Shown piece after piece: positions 11,105 through 22,200 of a stretch of 64,000 nucleotides of DNA. This DNA comes from Nematostella vectensis. Taxonomy: Eukaryota > Cnidaria > Anthozoa > Actiniaria > Edwardsiidae. Both the position numbers and the translations under genes were made by a program. How positions within the stretch are numbered: the first letter of the stretch is position 1; the number at the start of each line of letters is the position of its first letter. The DNA lies in the NCBI RefSeq assembly GCF_932526225.1, contig NC_064048.1, positions 2,309,597 to 2,373,596 on the forward strand, read 5' to 3'. The notes beneath the pieces were generated by a model that saw only the letters and a list, made by a program, of their open reading frames with translations, searched no databases and was not told where the DNA came from.

Positions 11105-11985
11105 TATTAACTATGGTTTATGAGTTTGTTTACAGCCCGTCAAAGTGCATCACCACTGTCAGCAGTATCTAAGCTTTCCAACAGTGATTTGCTAATCGTT
11201 AACACTAGTTGATGGTTGTTTGTATTTTTTTTATTAAAAATGCAACTTTTAGCATATTGGGAGAGTGTCCTAGGACATCATAAAGACTATTGGGGCATAA
11301 TTGAGTGCTGTGCTCATGGATGTTTGCAAGCAAAGGTGGATTCATGGGGTTGTTTCCTTGTTTTGCTTGGCCTGGATACAAAAATTAATTTTCTAATTAA
11401 TCACCATAGCTCTCTTATATGCTGTCTTTTCTGGAAATAAAGTGATTCCAAAATTGTATGACCTGGAAATTTTTTTTTTGGCTTTTTAGTGAGAAGACTT
11501 ATAAACAACTTTCTAACTGTGGGGAGGGGCGTGTTGACTGGTCATTCCATGCCCGGTTTTTCTGTAGATCTCCTAGAATGCTTTACAATCTGTAATGGCA
11601 TCCAAGTGGTTTCACAAGCTTTTAAAGAGTGGACGTGTGGAAAGAGTGGAAGTGTTTTGAGGTCATGGAAATGGACCTGGAGGATCAGAATAAAGATATC
11701 TGTTTGTGTCTTGAGTTGTATTTGCTGCTTTCCCTTGTGTGGTATTGTAAGAGTTTTGTTCAGAGGGTTCACTTTAAGATATGTCAAAAAACCTGTGCTA
11801 TTATTTGGCTGAAGAGTAGTTGCTATCACCTTGGTTATCTTCAAGACAATTTATCCCTTAGACTGATGCCTGAGTATCTTGATCTTATTGCGTTTATTTT
11901 TCATTTATAAATTCTTTGGGATGTGGGTACTTCTCACGGCCGGTACAGACCGGTTGAGGGGTCAATGGCTAAATGTATAGTTTGA
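11105..11985 (+). mobile_element. ~0.9-kb dispersed repeat, copy 1
   Basis: An inverted, diverged copy lies at about 45838-46765. Shared landmarks in order are CAGCCCGTCAAAGT, TCTAAGCTTTCCA, a stretch reading CACAAGCTTTTAAAGAGTGG, and the end GTGGGTACTTCTCACGGCCG. Neither copy encodes a recognisable protein, so it is a non-autonomous element or a remnant. Confidence 0.8.
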
Positions 11986-12002
11986 CCATATGCCTAGTAA
12001 TC

Positions 12003-12120
12003 CTCACCTCAGCTCACCTCTTACCTCACCTCACCTCACCTCACCTCACCTCACCTCACCTCACCTCACCTCACCTCACCTCACCTCACCTCACCTCACC
12101 TCACCTCACCTCACCTCACC
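12003..12120. repeat. (CTCAC)n microsatellite
   Basis: About 23 nearly perfect CTCAC units. Confidence 0.97.
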
Positions 12121-12298
12121 TAGAATAAAAAAGATTTCAAAACAAGATTGATATGGATTTATTTTCCTTTCTGCAACGACTTACTCGCCAAAGCTATGGG
12201 GTACACTATTCATTCTTTACACTCTTTCATATACAACTGTGGGGAAATATGGACTGGGGAGAGCGAAAAGGTTTCCTGTGACGTAAAAATTCTTACCA

Positions 12299-12466
12299 AC
12301 CACAGGAAACCCAATCAGCCGCCCAGGACTAGGCGGCCAGCCACAGGAAACCCAATCAGCCGCCCGGGACTAGGCGGCCACCCACAGGAAACCCAATCAG
12401 AACGCCCGGGACTAGGCGGCCAACCACAGGAGACCCAATCAGAACGCCCGGGACTAGGCGGCCAAC
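12299..12466. repeat. Four 41-42 bp repeats, each with a CCAAT box
   Basis: Each unit contains CCACAGGAAACCCAATCAG and GGACTAGGCGGCCA. The CCAATCAG core matches the NF-Y site. The array precedes a GC-richer stretch, but no gene start is recognised beside it. Confidence 0.88.
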
Positions 12467-12479
12467 CATGCTTGAGGTT

Positions 12480-13430
12480 CATGCTCGAAGTTCGAGTGGT
12501 TTCCTTCTTCGGTCGCGAAAGTCTGCGGAAGAAACATTTAGGGGCGCGCCCGCAAATAACCGCTGGATCTCCGAGCACGACTTGAGACCGAATTCATCCG
12601 AGCCAATAAACGACTTGCACTAAGAAATCAGCACGTAACCTTTTGAGTGTCAAACGCATGACTGAACAAATACAATCTTTCAAGGAAAATAAGCCTTTCC
12701 GGAAAAAGAAGCTTTCTGGCTGATTCGTAAGCGCTGAGTAAATTGCTTTTTGTTGTTGTTAATTTGCTGCTATAAGCCGAATCGTGCGTGAGTTTGCAAC
12801 CCAAAAAGTCACGTGATTTTTTAGTGCTAGTCGCCTATTCTGTACGAGATAGGGGAGAGCATGACTAGCATGCGATCTACCCCGATATTTTGCACAAGAA
12901 CCAAGCACCAAAGCCTGTTTACAGAAGGGAATTTCGTAGCGCGAGTTGTCGCACCTCCCGATTTTGTAGCAGGCAGCCTAGTTCTGTCTGGGGCTGCGAT
13001 AAAAACATCTGCAAACATCCTGAACTTGTCCTCAAACTCGGTCGCTAACCACAACAACAGAAAACACACTAATAATGCTCGTCGATCCGACTTGCGGGAC
13101 TGGTTTTGTAGGCTATGAAAACCTATGCAAATAAGATGCTAGAATCAAAAGTGAATTTAATTCGTTTGAATTAAAGTGAATTTCAATCCATCCTAAAAAA
13201 AACCAGCTTAATTCTATTTCTAAAATATCAGATAAAACAGGGAAAGTTGTATTTAAAAAAATGATGAGAGTTTTTTGTTTTTAAAATAAAAACAAAACTA
13301 CACCGCCATGCAAGTCGGATATAAGGACTTTTAGTGGAATTCTTCAAGATGTCTTCCGCCGTCAGTCCTCGTGTGTCACTTCTCATACGACACAGTTTTT
13401 TTTGGAGTTAACTACTACATCATACTACCT
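12480..13430. other. GC-richer block of unknown nature, no supported gene
   Basis: 12840-13100 is open on both strands (80-85 codons), but neither translation resembles a known family and no good splice sites bound it. It may be a decayed mobile element. Confidence 0.35.
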
Positions 13431-13431
13431 T

Positions 13432-13628
13432 TTTAATGGATAGCTTCAGTCTCTTCTCTAATGGCGTTTTATTGAGTAACCGTGGCACGAGGAAAACTCA
13501 TGACAATACCCCTTTAATTGATAGCTTCTGTCTCTCCTCTAATGGTGGATTATTGAGTAAACCGTGGCCCACGGAAAACTAATGACACTACCCCTTTAGT
13601 TTATAGCTTCTTTCTCTCCTCTAATAGG
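13432..13628. repeat. ~88-bp tandem repeat just 3' of the GPCR
   Basis: About 2.3 units, each with GATAGCTTCTGTCTCTCCTC and GTAACCGTGGC-like segments, lie immediately downstream of the GPCR stop codon, probably in its 3' UTR. Confidence 0.85.
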
Positions 13629-13658
13629 TAGCCCCTTATGATGGGCCCACTCTTTTTG

Positions 13659-14768
13659 TCATACCGATGATACGTATGATATCAGCCCGGCGCGTTTTGT
13701 CGCTACTCGGCGAACCGTTTTCCCTGAGCTTGAGGATCTGGAGCGCATGGAGCGCTTTACACGAATCGCGTTCTGTCTCTCAGCAACCAGCGAGTCGATC
13801 CGGAGAACATAGAGCACGCACCAGCAGCCTTCCACGCATTGCAATCCCTCGGGCCTCCTTGCCTCTGAGCCGAAATTAGGGATGCTTATTCGGCCAAATA
13901 TAAACGGATCAATAGCGCTGTTGATGTACGTTAGAATGCTACTGAATACTAGAATGTTATAGAAGTTATCACTCGTACGCCCAGAGCCGAAGTCGTGCCA
14001 TAGCCAGGTGACGTGGGTCGGAAACATGCAAATTGTGAACACGACAAACGCGAGCATGAATACCTTGGTTATGCGGAGCTTTTGCAGCGCGCGCTTTCGG
14101 AGGTACAGCGCATGCGTACGTGAGTGCGTATCGCTCATTTTCTTGAAGCGAAGAAGATCGTTTTGTAATTTCCTTCCAGCGCGCGCGTAAGAAATTCCAA
14201 TAGCGAAAAGTGGGATAACGAAGAAAAGCACGAATATCGAGAGCGTGAAAATCTTCACGTACCAATCCTCCGGCCAGTTTTCCAAGCACTGTTTACCTTC
14301 AAGCCTCAAGACGAGCGCGTATGGCGTTATTACGATCCCAGGGACTATCCATGCGATGACTATACAGATTTTAGCCATGCGCGCTGTCATGCGTGGCCTT
14401 AAAGGGCTCATGACGATACGATAGCGCTCCAGGCTCATACACAGCAAGGTAATGACCGAGACCGCCATGAGTACAGTCTGCAAGGGGTACACCATAAAAC
14501 ACATGATGGACCCAAATGGAAAGCCCCCAGTCGCGCGCTCGATAAGGTCGAAGGGAATACTTACAACGCACGTCGCGAGGTCCGTGACCGCAAGGTTAGC
14601 AATTAGGAACTCACTTATTCGCCGCTGTTTGTTGCGGAATACAGTCCAACAAATGATTCCGTTACCCACGGCCCCAATTAAGATGATTGATGAGTAGAGC
14701 GTTATCTGAACCACTTTGAGCGCCGTGTCAACGTCGTAGTACGGTTCTACAAGCTCAGAGACATTCAT
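13659..14768 (-). CDS. Class A (rhodopsin-like) G-protein-coupled receptor, intronless
   Basis: A single 369-codon reading frame begins with ATG at 14768. It has seven hydrophobic segments and the class A landmarks: GN at residues 35-36 (TM1), LAVTD with D63 (TM2), C90, SLERYRIV with ERY at 114-116 (TM3), W140 (TM4), C161 as the extracellular-loop partner of C90, FTICMFPTHV (TM6) and NSAIDPFIF in place of NPxxY (TM7). An N-glycosylation site (NVS) sits at the extreme N-terminus. Length and motifs resemble peptide or amine receptors, but the ligand cannot be assigned. The tail after TM7 lacks an evident helix-8 motif and is Arg/Ser-rich, with several Cys residues for possible lipidation. Intronless receptor genes of this type are common in cnidarians. 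Confidence 0.93.
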   Translation of the reverse strand: MNVSELVEPYYDVDTALKVVQITLYSSIILIGAVGNGIICWTVFRNKQRRISEFLIANLAVTDLATCVVSIPFDLIERATGGFPFGSIMCFMVYPLQTVLMAVSVITLLCMSLERYRIVMSPLRPRMTARMAKICIVIAWIVPGIVITPYALVLRLEGKQCLENWPEDWYVKIFTLSIFVLFFVIPLFAIGISYARAGRKLQNDLLRFKKMSDTHSRTHALYLRKRALQKLRITKVFMLAFVVFTICMFPTHVTWLWHDFGSGRTSDNFYNILVFSSILTYINSAIDPFIFGRISIPNFGSEARRPEGLQCVEGCWCVLYVLRIDSLVAERQNAIRVKRSMRSRSSSSGKTVRRVATKRAGLISYVSSV

Positions 14769-14789
14769 ATCTGAGTTCTGTAACTGTAA

Positions 14790-17220
14790 CTGTTGTTAGG
14801 CGGTGTTATTTGTTAAACTGTTCTCATGACTACAGCCAAAGTCAGTCAGCAAAAGCTGACAATGCGAAAAGTAGTTCGGCTATCTTCAAATAACACAGAT
14901 TTTTCCCGTAAATTGATGACGAATTTGATGTTCCTCGTTGTCCTGCTCACATAGTCACAGACAGTACTGATGGCCAAACTACGAGAAGTCGTTACCAGAA
15001 ATACAGCACTTTCCTTAACAAACACAAAGGGTTTCTGCGAAATTGTTGATATATTGTGGAGAACTGTTCATCAATATCAGGCAAAGATTGACAAGGATAG
15101 AATTTTTCCCAACGTCACAATGAAGATTCTTTTCATGTAGAAAATGGCTCGGTAGCTTTCTTCAAAGAGCACGGCCTAAGTGTTTATCCCTCGACAGGTG
15201 AAGCGCCAATGGTGAATCGTTACAAAAAATTAACCAATCACATAAGGATTCTGGTCTGACGTCACAAGTATGATTGCAGTATAAAACTGTTGTATAGTGA
15301 TTTTAGAACAATGTTTATGGCTTTGTTATGGCCCCCGCTTGAGCACTCGAAAAAGCCTTATTTTTTCTTGTAATCGAATTCACCTATGGAAAGCATTAAT
15401 TACTTCCCAGCGTTTGATATTACTTATTCTTCGTCTGTAGGAATAGTCGACCTCAATTTCCATAAAAATTACTATTTCCTAACTTCACCTTGGTTTTATA
15501 TTCTTCTGTAACAACGACGACTGACTTGTAGCAAGCAATACCTCGTTCAACCAACCTTATTCAACCAACGTCGCTTCTTTAAACCTGTAAGATAAATTTC
15601 GGTTGTCAAATTAATGGGAGTTGGACCGCTCTTGTCTACGTCATGTATTATTTACCTTGTTTCACATCACTTTTTTTCTTTATCAGCTGCAGATCGTGGG
15701 ATTCTAAACAATAGAAAAAAAAATGAATTTCCAATTCACGCCGTTCAAATCTTCAAACAATTGTTTCCGCAACCTTTTTAGTAAAAATTGACAGGCTGCG
15801 AAGATCTTTTCGAAGACGTTGCTTAGTACAGGGACCGATTAGATTTATTTTTTAAAGCGACAGAACGTCTATACGTGGAGCACTATGAAGACAAACTTCC
15901 TCTGGCGATGATTGTTCTATTCAAAGAGACAGGAATCGATCTTATTCGACCGACCATCAAAAACAGGAAAAAATAGAAAAAATAAAAAGCGACGGCGTTT
16001 TTCAAAAAGCGAGTGTATACGATGAACTTAACACTTCCTTTAATGTTTGCTGTTACTCAGAGAGACAGGACTTGTCAAGTTTTTACCTCTTTCAGACCTC
16101 AGCCATGGTCTTAAGGGGTCTTTTTGACAGTCTTAAGATCTCTTTCACCGTTACCCTGATTTCGAAACTCCGCCCTGTTTGCGGCAGACATGCTCTTTGG
16201 GTATCTCAAGTCTAAAGCTGTATAAATATCTCTAGAGGTATCTGTCCACACATTTGCGACCTCAGATAATTCCTCTATTAAATGACATTTCTTTCCAATT
16301 AAAATCGATAAAAAGTACGAGTACGTATTAGGGTTAGTTGCGAGGGCAATAATTTGCCACACCACTAAATATGAATAAAAAAAATGAAATAAAGAAAACC
16401 ACCGCAGGCAAGTTCCATCTGATGTCTTTAAATCGGCTTATAAGTCAACAAGATCAAGTTCCTCTTATACTTAGGGTAAACATCACGCGAGAGATCACGT
16501 TTTCTGAACAATTTACTTTTATTTCAATTTAAAAAAGAGAATAAAAACTGCAGTCATTTTTCATAATTTTCTGTTTCAGTTATGCTTCTGATGTTACAGC
16601 TCTTTTCAATGTTCTGTGAACTACCTCCAGGCTTTTCATTTTATTTTTCAATTGTGCTTTTAGATTGGTCAGAGACTTTAGTGGGTTAACCTAACGAGAA
16701 GCCATTCCAACAATATTTCATTTGAATTAGTTGAAGAAAGCAATAATACCAATAGCGATTAAAAACAGCTGTACATTTTCTGCATTTCTGATTTTTGAGG
16801 CATTTGATATTTTGTCATCAAAATCTATGTCTACGTATAGAAAAAGAAATAATATCTTTCCAATCTTCAAAACAGAAACTATATTATGAAACATCAGACT
16901 TTTGAAGACTTATTAAGCATCAGACATGTTTCATATCTTTCTCATAAAATCGACCTTTTTATTAGAAAGATAAAGTCAATGATTCATCCCTTCAATTTGT
17001 TATGTTTTTTATATATTTCGTTTACGATATGCCATTAATATGACAGAGACAGTATGATTTCTCTAAACATCCTTACCGTTCAAGTCTCGAGATATTTCTT
17101 CAAAAATTGTTGATCTCTTTTAACACTTAATTGTATCCAAATACATAAAGTAAATCAAATAAAATCAATCAAAATACCCAAATAGTCGTGTTCGTTGACC
17201 AGAGCTTTTAAATATGGCTA
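14790..17220. other. AT-rich intergenic stretch upstream of the GPCR
   Basis: A palindromic CRE (TGACGTCA, about 15257-15264) lies some 490 bp upstream of the GPCR start and is followed by GTATAAAAC on the plus strand. An 84-codon minus frame at 16111-16365 has no recognisable domain. I see nothing else. Confidence 0.4.
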
Positions 17221-17224
17221 ATCG

Positions 17225-17325
17225 AAAACTGGTACTCGACTCTGCCAAAATTTAGTTTTTAAATAAGACTACTGCAAGGCAGTTTTTTTACAGACAAAAA
17301 TTAGGCAGAGTCGAGTACCAGTTTT
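17225..17325. mobile_element. Foldback element, copy 1 of a CAAAAACTGG family
   Basis: Perfect 22-bp arms at 17225-17246 and 17304-17325, containing ACTGGTACTCGACTCTGCC and its complement. Relatives lie at 31271-31371 and 49838-49928, with a solitary end near 60790. Confidence 0.75.
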
Positions 17326-18470
17326 TGGTGTACAAAATACATAAAGTACGTATTATTATAATAAATCTGTTTAAAATAATAGAGATCTCACACACTAATG
17401 GAAGAAAATATTTTAGTTCTTCCGGCAACATTGACAGTAGTTTTTATGGTCACAACTTTGGCGGCTGCAAACATCAAGAAATTTGATTGGTTAAGCCGGT
17501 TTGATTGACTGCGACTTTTTCAGACATTGTTTGGATTCTCCGCGGTGTCGCACCTACGAAATCGCTTCTAAGGCTGTGTTATGTTTAGAACACTTCTTAT
17601 TTTTTTTTTTCACGAACATGAGGAATGTTGGAAATAACCAACGTGAAGAGTGATGAGATCAGTTCAGGCAAAAACAAAACTCAGCTTTGGAGGAAAAATT
17701 CTAGTCTTTTCTGCAGATCTATCCTCTTCAGTTTCCTTAGAAACCAAATTCAAGTTTAAAGGAAAAAGTTAGCTTTGTCTGGAGAGATTCTCTACTTTTT
17801 ATTTCCTTTAACTCCCTTAGAAACCAAATTCATCCGAGGAAGAATTCTAGCTTTGGGTAAGAAGTTTTTTTACAACCTATTTAACCGTTCACAAATATGA
17901 ACGCCAATAATTCTAGCTCAGCATATAATAAGATTTCTTGCAGAATTGTAGACTCTAGATTATAGTTTCCTCAGAATGAATATATAACTGAATAACGAGT
18001 CAAAAATAATGTCGCACGCTTGCATCACGTTTCTTTTAATTAAGACTTAAAATTTTTCATTATGGGGATAAGGTAGCCGGAGGCGAATCTACTAATAAAC
18101 ACACTTCATGTCTCTTACGCTTCCAATTAAGTGTCAAGTTTGCGCGATAAGGGGCTACATAAGTGGTTTCTAGAACTAGCTCAATCTAGCGTTACAAGGA
18201 AAGCTTTAGAATAAAAATAATAATTAGAATAATAAGAAACGACGGGAGGAAGGACGCGCGCGACGCATTATGGGAATTCCAGGGAAAATATACCACTTAA
18301 CCACACACACACACGGAGATACGCCGGGAATTTTCTGAAGCCCCGTACAAACAGCGGCAACTTCAGCAATCATTGACAAATCTCCCTTTTATCCGTACCT
18401 GGCGTTCTACTCGGGATGCCTGTGGCCGTGGAGGGCTGGGCAAAGAACGAGAAGGTCTGGGTGACGTGTG

Positions 18471-18766
18471 ACGTCCATATCAAACATATTCCCCACGGAT
18501 AGTGTCCTTCGTATGCATTGCCTTATATGGGCATTGATGCCCATATTTAGAAGAGCTAAAGTTTTCCCGCTCCCTGTTCTCCAGAAAACATGGTGAAAAA
18601 TGCTGATTTCTGTCAATTTGAGACTCGAGGCAAAAATGTGTCAAAAAAACTTTATCGCTTGGTCAAATCTTTATCACACAAATCTTGAAAAGCCCTTAGA
18701 CCCAGGCCTCCAAGAGATTGGCCGAGCGAGTTTTAAGGTCACCCAAATATTGATATGATAGGAAAC
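18471..18766 (-). mobile_element. ~290-bp dispersed repeat, copy 1
   Basis: The reverse complement matches 32136-32430. Shared landmarks are CAATATTTGGGTGACCTTAA, TCTCAAATTGACAGAAATCA and TTTAGCTCTTCTAAATATGG. No coding capacity is seen. Confidence 0.85.
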
Positions 18767-19114
18767 CCGAAGCACAGAGACCGGAAAGGAACGTCAGGAA
18801 AAAATATGCTTGCAATGAATGATGGGAAAGTTTCCAAGAAACTGAAAGGATGTGTCCTAGTGTTTTCAGTGCACAGGCCTCAAGTGACGATTGCGTTTTT
18901 GGCCCTGATATTTCCGTCTCTAACTTGATTCGAGTTTGTAGAAACAAAGCTATTTCTCCAGCTTTTCAGGTACTTAACCGCAGGGCCCGGCTTTTTCAAG
19001 ATACATATTATACACTTACTTTAAAATCATGACACAAAAAGCCATTATGGACACAATAAACCCTCAAATGGCAGTAAGCCATTCCGAGTGACTTTGCTTA
19101 CGAACAATACACCA

Positions 19115-19290
19115 CGAAACATTTGAACAGTACTGAGTAATCATAGCCTTTTGAGTGTTCGTGACTAGCCCGAACGCTCTCCGAACCTAACTTCGTATGT
19201 ACGAACATACGAAGTTAGGTTCGGAGAGCGTTCGGGCTAGTCACGAACACTCAAAAGGCTATGGTTACTCAGTACTGTTCAAATGTTTCG
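19115..19290. repeat. Near-perfect 86-bp inverted repeat with 4-nt loop
   Basis: Arms 19115-19200 and 19205-19290 pair with one mismatch (CATAG/CCATAG region); the loop is ACGA. The flanks show no obvious target-site duplication. Confidence 0.95.
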
Positions 19291-19294
19291 AGAG

Positions 19295-22200
19295 TTGAAA
19301 ACAACGACCGCGTGGGTTTTTAGACGAGAGAAATAGAAATATAACGAGAAAGGATTTCGCTGAATCGGGAGGCAGGAGACATTTCGCACAAAGGTAAGAG
19401 ATATTTTATTCGCTGAATACAATATTCAATACAAATTGGGAATGCATTTTTGGTTATTTTATTAAGAAATCGCTGACAAAGTATCCTAATTCCCGTGGTT
19501 TCACGGCCTATTTCATATAATTATACTGCGCTTTAAAAATTACTGTGTACTGCAAAGAATAAAAAAGCCCCCGTGACCAAAGAGTTATCCAAAGATTACC
19601 GCTGCCGCAGATATCTTTTAAAATTTTCTGTCTCACTTGAAAATCACAAAGAAAGCGTTCACGCCATCCTTTCATAACAGGGAAGCAGTATTTGCCATTA
19701 AAAAGGCAGCAGATAATGTGCTAAATCTTTAATTTATGTAAAACGTGTAAACAATTCTGCGCTTGCGGAAGCGTTTTAAAAGACGGTCTGCAATTAAGAA
19801 CGAAAAACATATTTAAACTGCGTTATTTCTTAATGGTTGCACAATAAAGTGAAGTGACAAAAAAAGTTAAGGATCTTTTTATATTGTGTTCAAATCGAAA
19901 ATCCCTTTTACTTTTTGATGACTTTTAGTCAAAGCTATGGACTTATCTTTTTGGCGGGCTATTGTCCGCCACTCAAATCCCGTCTAAACCAATCACAGCT
20001 TCAACTTTCAAGTGCAATCGACTGTTTTTTAGTCGGGCGACGGGAATCCATTTAGCTGCAGCGAGTTGGGCGGCTGCCTGAATCCTATTCGCGGAGGGAT
20101 CTCTGTGTGACCAATAAAGGTGAAATCGATTATTCGGTGTATAATTCACCACAAAAAAAATCTTAAAATACAATATTTCGCCATAATCTTTTTCTCAGGT
20201 AGATAAATTATTGATAGCTAAAAGTTAATTCATCAAGTGCTAAAAGCATTTTATGTCAAAAATGATTTACTTTACTTGTAATAGAGAGTTTCAATTAATC
20301 TAATCTAATGTTTAAACGCAAAACTAGAGAGAGTTTCAATTATTCTTCTCGAAAAAGACGATTACCGGCCACAACAACAAACATCTGCCTCGAAATGCGA
20401 CAGCAGGGGATCGACTTTAGCTCAGATTTACACTGAACATGGGAATATGCGATCTTTGGAGTTTGATGGACAACTGCATTCTTCTGCGATTCTAAATATT
20501 CTGCGAACACTCCTCAATGATTTCCAACTGATAAACTACTTTCAGGCTTCCGTCATTCAAACAAGCGGAAATACTGGTACTTTTGGTCAGCGCGTCTTGC
20601 GGACCCTGGTGTGATTGGACGCCATTTGTGCGTCATGTGCTGGCCAATGAAAACTCTTCAAAGATTATGAATGACGGAAGCCAGAAGACGATGTGCTTGA
20701 AATATTCGGCGAGTGTTCGCAGAACATTGGAAACCACAGTAATGCAGGAATATCTCATGGACAAATAAACAAAACCTTAGTCCAAGATCACTGCTGTACG
20801 CCAATGGGAAAAACTACTTTAACTTTACTTGTTCTGCTAAAACCTTTTCCAATGTACATTTCCAGGGCACATTTAAGAAGAAAAGATTTAGCTTTTTTTT
20901 TAAATTAAATACACAGCAACAAGGAATTTCAAGCAATGTGATATCCCGGACTAATGCTTGTAACGTTCGAAAACACGAAACAATAAAGTAAATGAAGGGC
21001 AGATCTAGAATTATGTAGATATTTTTTTTAGTACAAGGCGATCCAATTTCCTTAACTTTTTTAACGTGCAAGCTTAAAGCTCGGTCATAAAAGAAAAAGA
21101 AAAATAAAAGTGTTGTGCGGAGTCGATACAAAAAGCAATTCTCAGAATTTGCATTTTTTCCTTGCTAATAGATGTTTTCTTTGTTTAGAAGATAAGCAAT
21201 AGAAGTTATCAATCGATTGATAAAGTCAATAACAAGAGCTTAAAACCATTTTTACCTCGCGTAACGCCTAGCAAATTGATTGACTGGTGCACAATATACA
21301 TTGGTATCCACTGTATACATAATATCCATATATCATATATCATGTCATATCATGATATCCATCGAATGCATTCGCTTTCTTGAAATACAATAGCTAATAG
21401 AATCCACACAATACTTCATCGTATCGGTTTAAATTTTACGAGAAGTACAAGCTACTTACCAATAAAGATCTTAATGTTTTGAAAACAGATGGCTACACCC
21501 CAGGTAAACAAATCTCTTTGCTTGATGTCCTTTCAGCGACCACTTGTTTTTCCGTCAAATTCAGACCTCCTGTTTTGAAAATAACTTAGAGAGACTGATC
21601 GGAAAAGCGTTGATTAAATTGATTTTTTTTTCTGTCAAACGACCAATAAACGACGCTGAGCTTTGCCGTCAAAATAGATGCTTTGTTCTTTTTTGCACCA
21701 TCAAGAATTCGATGATCAAGTGTTCGTTTCGCGGGGATACGGATTTCTGCTCCCTGTCAGTAAAGCTTTTGAGAGATCAACCCGTGTAGTCTGCATATAG
21801 TTCCGGCGAAGGCTTTCATACGACATCTCATCTAGACCGCTCTAATTCAGATATGACACACGAGCCTCAACAACTGACTGTTGCGCTTAAATAGCAACCG
21901 GTGATTTTTAAACTGAAATCATAGTTGCATAGTTTTTTTTAACACCGGGACGGGGGTGGAATTTTTGACAAGATAAAGCAATTATTAAAAATTAAAACTC
22001 CATGGATATAATCAGGAAGACAGGTGAAAATTTAAACCTTCTAGACACTCTTTGCTTTACGCGAAAATTTTGCTGCTAATTTTAGATTACCTTTTGGGCA
22101 ATTACGTCCTTATTATTCAGGGATCGATTTTTTTTAAATGGTTGAGCAGCAGACAGGTGGGAAAACAAGTGTAGAAAAATAATATCGACGTAGCCAAGAA

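Noticed and set aside
11216-11910. Overlapping 74-107 codon frames
   Set aside because: They lie inside a dispersed repeat whose other copy does not keep the same frames.
12827-13118. 80-85 codon frames on both strands
   Set aside because: No family resemblance and no splice or start context that favours either strand.
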